A stretch of DNA of 64,000 nt from Ophiostoma sp. CBS 140.51 (taxonomy: Eukaryota > Ascomycota > Sordariomycetes > Ophiostomatales > Ophiostomataceae). Of this stretch, positions 52,150 through 62,872 are shown in pieces. Made by a program: the position numbers and the translations under genes. Within the stretch, counting starts at the first letter, position 1. Each line of letters begins with the position of its first letter. Below the pieces are notes generated by a model, which had not been told where the DNA came from, ran no database searches, and saw nothing but the letters and a program-made list of their open reading frames with translations. The DNA is taken from assembly GCA_029298735.1 (NCBI GenBank), contig JANSLP010000011.1, positions 62,001-126,000 of the forward strand, read 5' to 3'.

Positions 52150-53193
52150 TCACCGGTTCGGACACTTGATGTCCTCCGATTTGAGGCTGCCGTTGCCGTT
52201 GCCGTTGCCGTTAAAGCTGCTGTTGATGCTGTTGCCGTTGTCCACTTTCCTCGACATCAGACTCGACAAGATCGACTTGTTGGCGTGTGCCCGCCGTTGC
52301 CGCCGTTCTTGTATACGTGCGGCCACGTTTCTGTCCGCAGGTGTCGTGCTCGACAGCGCCGCCACGTCGGCATCGTATCCAGTCGCCGGCTGCCGTGATC
52401 GCCAGTCACACAAAGCTGCGGAAGACGCGCTTTCCGGGACGACAGCGCGCAGAGCATTGTACACAAACGTGTCGCGGTAGTTGTCAGTATTGGACGACAC
52501 AATTGTGGCCATGCCAGATGGGCCCTCGTCGCGGTCGTATGGCCACGGGCCGTGGAGCGGGTTGTTGCGGACAACTGTGCGGTGGTGGTAGTCGTTGCTG
52601 GGGAACACGCTGACCACGAATGAGCGATGCTGCGCGCCGCCCGACGAAGATGACGACGAAGACGTCGAGGAGGAGGACCACTCTGGAGAGGAAGAAGAAA
52701 AAGAAGATCCTGCAGCCCCCGATGCTGCCCCCGACCTGTCGGCCGCCGTGGATGGCGTCTCAATCGGCTGCACCAACGAAGCCACCCTCGGCTGGCCCCA
52801 GGGCTTGGCCGCCTCCAGAGTCTCGGCCAGCAGCTCGTATTGTAATGGGCTTCGCTGAACCAGAGCATTCGCCATGACCGTGCTCGACGCAATGCACACA
52901 AACGAGCTGTTGTCTGCCAGCTTCTTGAACAGCTCGGCCTTGCCGTACCGCTCGAGCACGCCCAGCACGGACCGCCGCTCGGCGAGCGTGGCGGGCGGCG
53001 GACGGACATTGATGAAAAGAGATCTTTGAGCGAGATCAGATGTTGAGGATGATGAGTTTGAGCCCGACGAAGAGCCAGAAGAGCTTGAAGCTGATCTTGT
53101 CGTGATGGCCGATACTGATGAGATGGATGACCGCATAATGCCGGCAGGCCGGACGCGGGTGGCGAGCGACGCCAATGATCCGTATGGGCGCAT
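52150..53193 (-). CDS. putative mitochondrial RRM-like protein
   Basis: One exon, 347 residues, not assigned to a named family. The N-terminus (MRPYGSLASLATRVRPAG) is basic and Ser-rich, like a mitochondrial presequence. Residues near 58-125 look like an RNA-recognition-type fold: LFINVRPPPATLAERRSVLG, LERYGKAELFKKLADNSSFV and CIASSTVMANALVQRSP. A Ser-rich linker follows, then a more ordered segment: FVVSVFPSNDYHHRTVVRNN and PLHGPWPYDRDE. The end is Asn/Gly-rich. Fungal mitochondrial proteins of this layout exist, but I cannot name one. The C-terminus may be incomplete if a further exon exists in the unresolved region downstream. Confidence 0.65.
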   Translation of the reverse strand: MRPYGSLASLATRVRPAGIMRSSISSVSAITTRSASSSSGSSSGSNSSSSTSDLAQRSLFINVRPPPATLAERRSVLGVLERYGKAELFKKLADNSSFVCIASSTVMANALVQRSPLQYELLAETLEAAKPWGQPRVASLVQPIETPSTAADRSGAASGAAGSSFSSSSPEWSSSSTSSSSSSSGGAQHRSFVVSVFPSNDYHHRTVVRNNPLHGPWPYDRDEGPSGMATIVSSNTDNYRDTFVYNALRAVVPESASSAALCDWRSRQPATGYDADVAALSSTTPADRNVAARIQERRQRRAHANKSILSSLMSRKVDNGNSINSSFNGNGNGNGSLKSEDIKCPNR

Positions 53194-56100
53194 GTTGAAG
53201 AAGTGTAGACGATTGACCAGTTTTGTTTATCGTCGTGATCGACGTGATTGCCGATTTTGGGGTTGTCGTCGTTGTCGTCGTTGTCGTCGTTGGCAGGAGC
53301 TCAGTCGTCGCTGCCGTCTTCAATCGCAAAACATTTTTAGGGCCTTTCTCCACTGTTGCGCGCGGTCACGTGGGATCGACATGCGCTGTGGCACCTGCCC
53401 ACAATGGGGCCCGGCATGCACTGACGTGCCACTAACGTTTAGCGGGCCATCCCGTCTTTCATCCTGTGTTGACCTTTTACCTCTGATCTTTTTGACGACT
53501 TTCGTCGGCGACAAGAGTTTTCATTTTCATGCAGATTCTTCCCCATTCAATGCGATGACAGAAAGTCGCGTCGATTGACAGCACCGCCTCCGGCTCGGTT
53601 CTCGGAAACGTTGACGTGACCGAACAATATTCTCTCCCCGAACATCACCACTTTTCAGTGGACATCAACCTCGCCGACTAGAATGACTTCCGCCCCCACA
53701 GACCATGGTCCCGTCTTGTGTGGTTGCCCGTCGAATCCGTCAATCGTCTGCTGCTCGTCTATCGCGGGATCCAACAGACAAAACGTGAGATGCTCATCCG
53801 CAAGTCATTTCTGACTAGAAAATGACGAGATAGTGAGAATCAAATCACAGCCATAGAGATGGCAGGGCCTTTCAAGACGGGGGCCCGTCTCATCACAGTC
53901 TCAGTAGCATTGGGGGTCGGAAACATTCAGCTGCCCCCGTCCCCTGACAGCCAGCGTATGGGTCCTGGCCAGGCCAACAGGACTGCTCTTACAGGCAAGT
54001 GCCCTGCCCTTGAAACAGCCGCCCAGGTCGTCCCGCGTTCGCTGTCTGTTTCTGTGTCCCGCTGTCCCTATTCTTCCTCTTTTTGTCCCCATTTCGGCCC
54101 TTTTCCGTGTATGGTTCATCCCGGTTCGTAGCCGATAAACTTTGGAGACTTTGGGAGCTTTGGTATTGGGTTGAGGCTGTGGTATTGACAATGCTATGTG
54201 CTCAATGAAGACAATATATTGCCAGCGACTGTCGACGATTGCATGTGCTTTTCGACTCTTTGACAGAATACTCGGGATATGCAACCTTCAATTTCTTTAT
54301 GCACGCTGTTCGGGGCCTGCATTAAGATCCGTCCAGGGCGAACAGACGGTCTAAAAAAAGAAAACATAACGAGGAAAAACAGTGAAAAGGACAGCGACAG
54401 AGCGAAAGGGACGCGCCTACCATCCCTAACTGCCACAACGGTCAAAAAAGTACTGCTCAGTAGGCTAATTTTTGGTTGCATTTCTTAGAGAACGGCGAGT
54501 GTCCTTTTCAATCCCCGTCTGTCAACGAAAAGTGTGGCAGTTTGGGACGGCGCCTGGCAGTATTGTGATCTATCACATTTGTCCACTTTTCGCCCTAACA
54601 ATAAAAACGTTGACGCTTGCCGCTCGCCTTCCCTTCCTGCCTCGCAGCACTGAGACATTCTGGCACCTTGGGATTTTTAGTTGGTGGGAGAGGTAGGCGA
54701 GGAGTAGACAAAGAGAAGGAAAACTTACGAGAAAAAGAAAATACCAGTTGAAAACAGGGGCTACCAACATGAAAACGAGGGCCAAGAAGGGTCAAGAACA
54801 GGACCAGAACCAAGACCGAGAACGCTATTCGAAGGCCTAGAAGCACACTCCAGAAGAAAACGTACCAGAAGCAGAATCATTCGAGCAAAGTAGACAAACA
54901 GAGAAGACGGTCATATGACCTTGGTAGTTGAGGTAGTCTAAGAAAACTAGCTGGGAAGCAAGCGGGGAAGAAAGTGTCAAACTTTGACGTCAAGAGGCTC
55001 TTGAGGCTCATGAACATGCTCATGAACAAATAATGACATCGACGATGTCGATACCGGTTTAATAGGCAATGATTAATTTGACAACATCAGATGCAAAGAT
55101 GGACCAAAAGATGGGCCACCTGTCTGTAGTAAACAAACTATGGACCTGCAACCTCCAGAGTCTGGTTCGCTTGCACGTCGTATGATGGCAATGCGCGTAT
55201 CCTGTCTCTGGGGCAGAGAGGAGATCGATCACTGCATTTTTGTGAAATATGATCAACGGAAGGTGAATGCTGAGGTGAGAGGAAGGTAGGAAGGGGAAGG
55301 AGGAGAAGAGAAAAGAAAATGAGAAACAAAAAATGCATGTGCGTCTAAATTTGCGTGCGGTGTGCATGAGAAGAAATGATCTGTCTGATTGTCGGTGGGT
55401 CTCCTCTTTTTCTCGAGTCTTTCTCTTGCTTTTCACTTTTGATTTCTTTTTGGAGCACGTTCCCGTGCAGACCCTGGACCAGCAATCCTTCATGGATGCA
55501 CTGCTGCAGTCGATCACTGGTACTGGAAGAGGAGAGTCGGCAGTGCCGGCCGTCGATCAGCGGAGGCTCCTCTACTACTTTCTTTCTTTTCTTTCTCCTT
55601 TCTCCTTTTCATTTTCTTTGTTTACTTTGATTTCCTTCATCTCACCCTACCCTCGTGATAGCTTCATACAATAAGAGGCACATGAAACATTGCCCAACTT
55701 TATGCCCACCGTCTTTCGCACGCTGTGTATCCGGGGCTTTTGTCCCAGCGGTTGGGAGCCAGCGGAGTGGTTGGGACTTTAAGTATGCCACAAGAAAACA
55801 GAAGAACAGGAGAATTAAAGGACAATTTCTTGTGCAAGGACGGCATAACGACAAAAAGAGATCCCAGAGGGATGGATCGCGCGTGCCATGCTCTGAGAGT
55901 ACACATACAGAATAGAGTATTACCCGTACAACTCACATGAGAGTACAGTACTACGACGTATCTTACTTACAACACACCACCAGAGTTGCACCACCACCCA
56001 CCGGACATCGCTCGGGAGACAAGTTGTACGGAGCCGCAAGCCATCTTTGGGTGTCCTGGAGGCTGGCTTTGTGCAACGAATGGCGTTCTTTCCGGAGCAT

Positions 56101-59100
56101 ACTCTCCTCCATGTTCTCGACCGTGATCATGAACCTGCCCTTGACCTGGTCGTCCATCTATCTTCATCATTTGTCCACGACCATGACCACTGCCTCGAGA
56201 CCCGAGGCGGCGTTCTTATTTCAACACAGTCTTTGACCACATCCGATTTCTGTTGCTTGCTGGCGGGCCTTTTTCTCTTATTACTCGTACGTTGGCTGCA
56301 CTCTCCCCGCCGTCTTCGGATGCAGGCCGGCCTGTTGGCAGTCTGCTGCTTGTCGGCTTTTATGCTCGTCGTTCGTTATTCCCTCGTGCATACCCCATCC
56401 ATACCTCCCCTAGGGAATGCTGATACGGTGAACGGCTGACGCCGCAGCGCCCATTCGTTCGGGGGCCAGAAACGAAACATGCCGTGAAGGGAGGGTGGGA
56501 GAGATGAGTTACGATGTTAAAATAGCAAACAACAACTGAAATGTTGCTGCAAGGTGAAAAAGGACGCCACACAAGCAAGAATCGTACGAGTAAAATACAG
56601 CAACAAGAATGTGAGAGTCGAGCCTTGAAAGCGGAGAAGCAAGACACGATGGAAAAGGTAACAAGATACGATGTCAACAACGATACGCCGTGTCCTGTGT
56701 CCTTTTCTCTCTCCCTCCTTCTCTCTTTCTGTGGACAAGGCCCAGCCGCTTCGACTAGCCCTTTATGCCCTTCTCATCAAAGCCATGAACAGAAAGGAAA
56801 ACCAGAACCAACAGACCTCGCGTGCGCCGTGCGTCGTGCATCGGTCCCGAAACCCGTTGGACTCGACGGATCCTGGCCTTTCCTTCGCCGACAGCACCAG
56901 AAACCCACTTCCCTTCCACTCCTCACTTCTCTTTCCCCCCCGCTGGGTTAGGCTCTGTGCGATCCCTGCTCAGCGGCTGCTCCCCCAGACCCAATCCCAG
57001 TCAAAAGACCCAGCAGGCTTGTCAGGCTGCCCCCATGCTTTTTTTCCTTGCCAATATTCTCCACCCGACTTTATCTTTTCTTGTCTCTCCGTGCTCCGTT
57101 CCCTGTTCCTTGTGTCTGTCTTTTATTCTCTGGCTTCTCCTTTTTATTTTTATTTTATTCTCCTACCTCGTACGAGAAGTTCCCTGTTTTCAGCATCTTT
57201 CTTTTCTTTTTCGTTTGTCGCTTCTGCCACACGGCCACTCTTCCCGCTACTTTAACCACATCAAGAGATATCTTGCTGCAGACTTGTGGGGACGGATCGG
57301 AGCTGACCTATTGTCCCTTCCGAACCAGAGATTGGACTGGCTGGCTGGCTTTTCTCTTCTGTCTTCTGCGCCTCTGTTTCGCAGCGATCCTCGCAATCCT
57401 TGTCTTCATGAATTTCCTTGTCATTGGCTGCACTGCTGGGCTGCACCTCCTTGAGCCGAACCAAGAAAGAGTCACAGTGGCCCGGAAAGGCCCATCAGAA
57501 ATAAGAAAGTCACCATGTCGACTAGGGTCTGGCAGACGCGTCGTGGGAGGGTGTCCTCTCAGGCTTCAGGCCCTCAGGCTCTCCTCGCCGACCTCACCCT
57601 CATTCTCACGTCGCCCACGGGAATGTTTGACTGTCCGTCCTGCAGGGAGGCCTGGCCTTGGTCTGGGCCTAGTCCCAAAAGCGTGGTTCTCCCGTGGACC
57701 TGCCTCTGTTCTTCTCACTCTTGCGCTGCCACCCCCTGTCATCTTGCCACTCTGACGAGGGCATTTTGATTCACTGTTTCTTTTTTTCTTTTGGCTGTTA
57801 CGAGTCTCCCGTATGGTCGTATTCTGCTTTCTTCTTTGCTTGTAACGTCGAGGGGTATCGAGGAGTCCACGTATTCTCTCCCTTCCCCATGAATTAATAT
57901 TGACCGCCACGCATTGATGAAGGCAGAACGTCCGTTCCGTCGTGCTCTCATATTTGCTTTCTTTATCACGGATATCTGACGCCTGCAGATGAGAAGCTGA
58001 TGCCGATGTACTCAGTAGTTTGTCTGTGAGACGAGAATTTCGTGTCAATCTGTTCACTGCAAAGCGCCATAAACACATTTTCGTGTTGCAATTTTGTGTC
58101 GTCTTTCTTCTTGCAATTTTCTTTTGATTTCCGTCGATTTCCTTTGATTTCCCATCGCCGACAATTATGATCGCTGCAGAGCCTGTCCAATGAGCTGCTG
58201 CACCTCGAGTCTGCAGCCTGCACTGCAGCCTATTCAATTTGCACCATCTCACGCATCTCACCCTGTTTTCTCCTCACTGTTCTTCAGGCTTCAGCACCTC
58301 TGCCCGGCAGTGCTCACTGGCGCCTTTTGCGTCTCCTGTCTGCGCCCACCCGCTCCTTCTCACACACACTTCTCACTCAATCGCTCTAAATTAGTACCGG
58401 TATCTTTCCTAATTCGGAAGCCAGCCGTTTCTCATCCTTCGCTCGTTCCTCTCCTCCTCCTCTTCTTCGTCCGAGTTGCCGTTTCAAAGGAGCAGTAAAG
58501 ACGAAACAAAAATGCGACGCTCGTTTCTCGTCAAAGTCGATGATGCACCTTGACTGTCCACCGTATGAGGCCTCAATTCTGAAGACTACTCAACTCTTTG
58601 TACGGGTCTACCGCACAAGGACAAGCACATTGTAAAGTTAGGTGGCTCTTTCTTTCTTCGTCCTGAAGAGTCTCAAACGAGCATTATTTGTTGTGGGAAA
58701 GTGCCAACCAACACCTCGACTTCTCTCCCTCGCACCTTCCATGCACCTTCTTTCGCTTCCTCCCATCTTTTTCTCTCCACCCCTCTTCACCCACACCATC
58801 CCTTTTCGAGACCGCGCTTCGGGTATCTCGACAACGAATTGGCCAGCAGGCACTCTCAGGCCCTCAATGACCCTCTCAGGCGTTCTGCTTCCAGAACGCC
58901 ACAGTTTTTGTGCTGGCTTTTTATGGTCTTCTTTCTCCGCTCCCTTGTTCTGTCGCCCTTCAAGGGAGGCTGGCCAAAACATTGCCAGTCTGTTGTAAGT
59001 TTGGTGTGAGTAGCGAGTACATCTTAGGCTGTACCAACCTACTGTTCTCTTCTTGGACAGCACACAACCACGCCACTTATCAATCTGAACCTGGGCAAGT

Positions 59101-62100
59101 GCTCCTTCCCAGGCAAGAGCACATCACCCTTCCACGCTCAAAGCTTGGTGATCGCCCGACCTTTGCCATGCATCTACTCTATGACGGGGCACTCCGACTT
59201 CAGGCAGTCAAGTCTGGCCGGGTTTTTGTTAAACACAGGGGTCGCCTGTTCTTGCCGTGCTGCGTTTGAGCGTTTCGCGATCCCGTGTCTCTGCCTCTTT
59301 CTAGGCCTCTTTCGACCCCTTTTAAAGTGCTGAGCGCATGCTGTAATCGGGTGTGCTCCTGTATTGTAGGTCATAATAAGGCCTGATACATCCAAGGTAC
59401 AAGCATTTGCTTGCTCTCCTGCCGCGTCACGGAGTATTTCTTGTTCTTTTTCGACGAGTTATGTCTGTTGTGCATGCAGGCGGCCGCTGCCCTAATGCCC
59501 CCCAAAAGATCCAATACAACGCAAATACCACCGAAATCCGAAAACCACAATCCTACGGGTCCTGCACTGCATGCCCCAATATTTCCCTCTCTTTTTGCCT
59601 TTTCACCCGTCTTCAGAGCCCAATTCCACTGCAATAACCCGTCTCGCAAAGAAACACAGAAATCCCACCACCATGGCACCAGATCCAGGACGAACTGCTG
59701 CTCCAAGGCCTGCCTGGGCCCCACTGCCGACCACGGGCGTGATCTGGGTGTTTGACGTGGTGATTGGTGGCATCTGCAAAAGTGTCTATTTGTCTCTGAT
59801 TTATTTGCTTCCAATGAATTATGCGTGTCTCGCAAGTCTTACGTCTTGCCTTTCGTACTCGTTAATTTGGTGCTATTTGGGCTATGGCCTCGGGCCCGTC
59901 GCTCCTCCCTTGGTGCCCTTCGTGCCTGCCACCTGCTTTCCGATTTAAGCTTCTTCGGGATTCACTAGAGGTGCGATCAGCACCGTGCCTTCCATCTTGA
60001 GAAACTCGAAAACTCGCGAAAGCAAGAGCGAGAGAAATAGGAAAGCGAAAAAGGAAAGGAAGGAGCATCTGTCTCTCCGACCTGGTAGACCTGCAATTCG
60101 CACTTGCCATTTTCGCATATTTTAGCAGTGATCGCTTGCACGCTTCGTCGCTCCTACCCAAAGTGCATCTTCAGCGAGGTCACTCTTGCCTCGCCCGTGC
60201 ATGCCAAACAGCAGCCGTTGAGCCTCTTTCCCGTTTCTCCCTTTATGTGTTTTGGCCTCCTCCCTTTTTTGAGGACTTTCCCCTCTCTCTTCAACATCTC
60301 ACCCCTTTTGCATTCCTCGCATGGCCATCGGCATCGTTCCCCCATCTCTTGGGTCCATCCTTCGCACCAGCTCGCTCACCTTGCCTCCACTGTCCCTGCA
60401 TCGGCTTCCTGATCTCTTTTGTATCTCTGTCACACGCAGCACAGCCAATCTATTGCAACCCCTATTGCTGGGTCTGTCCGACCGCCTTTTTCGTTTCTTT
60501 TTTGTCGTTTTATTTTCAATTATTTTCTTTTTCGTTCCCCTTCTTCTTCTGACCCTTCCTGGCCTCTTGTCTCCCTTCCTCGACGCTGAGTCCTTTGCGC
60601 ACCCAAGGCTTTGTCTTTTTGTCGTTGCCCCTTTGACCTGTTGGCTCTATTGTCGTTTTCGTTGGCACTTGCAGTAGGAATAGATATTCCAAAACTCAAC
60701 GGTCTCAATTCGCACCTCAATTCTGGTACGATTTTATTTTCGGTCTTCTTTTTGCCTTCTTTTTGTCCCGTTCCTCTTCCTGACAGTGTTCACTTTCACA
60801 TTCTCTCCCACGCTTTTGTCACCGCCTCCCCTGTCTCCCTGCAGCCTTCCAATTTCCCCCATTCTTGTGTGGCTCCCCTCCTCTTCCCTTCTGGGTCTCG
60901 TTCTCGCTCTCTCTCTCCACTCCAGCCAGTCCAGCCAGCCAGAGACAGCCCAGCACGGCGTCAACCCATTCCCCATCTCATCCTAGCCAGCCTAGTCCCG
61001 AAACGCTTTTCGCGAGCTGCACTGCGTTGTGCTGTTCTGTTGTGTATTGTTGTGCATTCTGTGTTGTGCACTCAGTTGTACTCCGTATCTTTCGACAACT
61101 AGGTGTACTCCTTCCTCGTTGCTCGCCAACCCTCGATTCTCTATGACATACGTTTTCACATCGGCAATCACGGCCCCCATGTTGTTCCTTGCCGCACTGT
61201 CGACATATAGACCAACACAACAGAAAACAAAAATAAAGATCAAACAAAAAAGAGACGTCCCAAAAGAAAGGGTGACGCCCCAAGGCCAACTCGTTTTCAA
61301 CAGCCTCGCTTCCATCTTCCATTGGGGCCTCTGCTTTGCTGTGTCTTATCCACCCCACTTTCCACCCATCATCTCCACCTCGAAACCTAGATACCCACAC
61401 ACCCATCCACCCACGCCCCCTCCTCTTTCCTCCCGTTCTTCGTCTCCACCCTTTTGCTTTTTGCTTGTCTGTTTCTCTGTCTTTTCTCTGTCGCTGTGCC
61501 TGTCCTGTATCTCTCCTTTTTTCGTGTCGCTGGCGTGTCCTCATAACCACAGCCCATTGCGATCCCAGCATATCCCAGTGTATCCTAGCCCATATCCCAC
61601 CTGCATCCCAGCAGCCAGCTGGTTGCTCCACCAAGAGAAGGCAAGGAACCTCGTCCTTCACGGCCCTGAAAGAGAAAAAAAAAAGAAGACACGCTGTGAA
61701 CGAAGAACCACTGCTCCGTCCAGCCTGTCCAAGAAATCCCAGCAGCAAGGGACGGGTGTGGACTGAAAGGATCGTCCTCCCGACTACGGGCTACCACCAC
61801 GACCACGAACTAAGCAATCTCGACCACGGAGAAGGGAGAAAGGAGGAAAGAGGGGACCTCCCACGCAGCCAGCAGACCCAGAAGACCCAGAAGACCAAGA
61901 ACGCCAGGCGTTTCTTCTGCGGAGAACAAACCTGGCCTTGCCTTGCCGGTCCCATCGTGCCTTTTTGCCCTTTTGTGCCTTTCTCTCGTGCATTCTCCAT
62001 TTCTTTTCTAGCCATCAACTTTCTCGTGCGTTTCTCTCGTCACCCTGCCGTTTCTCTTACGACGACTTCCCTGGCCTGGACCCTTTTCTTTTGCATCAAA

Positions 62101-62872
62101 GGCCCACACATCACGTCGACTCTTCTCCTATCGTCTTTCCTTTCGCAGTCTCTTCTCTCTCGCCTCATCCCATCTCTCTCGTCACTGCCGCCTTTTGTCC
62201 TCCGCCCTCCGCGTTCTTTTATCAATCCTTCTCACCACCCACAGTCGCCTCCTCCTGCGATCGATCTTTGTTTCTCACGATCCGCCTTGCCGTGTAACCC
62301 TCGCTTTTTCTCCCGCCTCTCTCTCTCTCACGCTCTCTCACTCGCTCTCGTTCTCTTCTCTCTACCTGGGTCGCTCCCTCCCAGCTCCTTGTTTTCTCTT
62401 CCGGTCTCCCCCAAGTCGTACAGTTGTATATCCTTTGTACGTCCTCCTGTCTCTCCTGGCGCCTGGCACTGGGCCTCCTTGTGTTCCTTGTGTTCCTTGC
62501 CCTCCGTACACGTTGTACTCCTCGCTCCTGGTCCTCCTTGTGCTCAGTGCCCTTCTCTTCTTCTCCTTCTCGTCTGCTCTGTTGTCATCGTTCTCGCCTC
62601 TTCGCCTTTTCGCCTCCTCACTTTCTCATCTTCTCTCAACCTTACCTCATGGTATCTCGCCAAGTGTCTCGTCTCGTCAACATCAACGTCACTCTTCACC
62701 AATAACAATTGTGGCAAGTTCGACCTACAACAAATACATCGAATGGACCGACAGCGATAGCATGGCCAAGTAGTGCCAACATCCACCGGATCGGGCTGCC
62801 CGACATCAACGACAGCTTGCTGTTGTCGTGAGGCCGTGGAGGTCTCGGTCATCCCCCCAATCACATAGAGGG
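53194..62872. other. gene-free region of 9.7 kb, mostly pyrimidine-rich
   Basis: No gene is recognised. 53194-53580 is promoter of the RRM-like gene and contains TGGCACCTGCCCACAATGG at 53389-53407. From about 56.6 to 62.7 kb the + strand is persistently rich in C and T. Many long frames on both strands arise from this composition and none has a domain. A 130-codon + frame at 56047-56439 with two hydrophobic stretches, and a 64-codon minus-strand frame at 55963-56157, are the only ones with some protein-like character. The end of the region is the leader of the gene at 62873. Confidence 0.5.
62649..62773 (+). promoter_or_regulatory. three upstream ORFs before the partial gene
   Basis: Short frames precede the start at 62873: 62649-62705 (18 codons plus stop), 62743-62760 (MDRQR) and 62762-62773 (MAK). 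If the leader is unspliced they would lower translation of the main frame. Confidence 0.5.

Noticed and set aside
51571..52398. 275-codon + strand frame
   Set aside because: It overlaps the RRM-like gene in antisense and has runs such as AVAVAVAVKAAV that mirror its Asn/Gly-coding repeat.
60978..61748. 256-codon minus-strand frame in the large gap
   Set aside because: Purine-rich strand of a skewed region; Arg/Lys/Gly/Glu bias and no family features.
61336..62760. 474-codon + strand frame
   Set aside because: It lies in pyrimidine-rich leader DNA; composition alone (Ser/Pro/Leu/Phe) explains the absence of stops, and no domain is visible.
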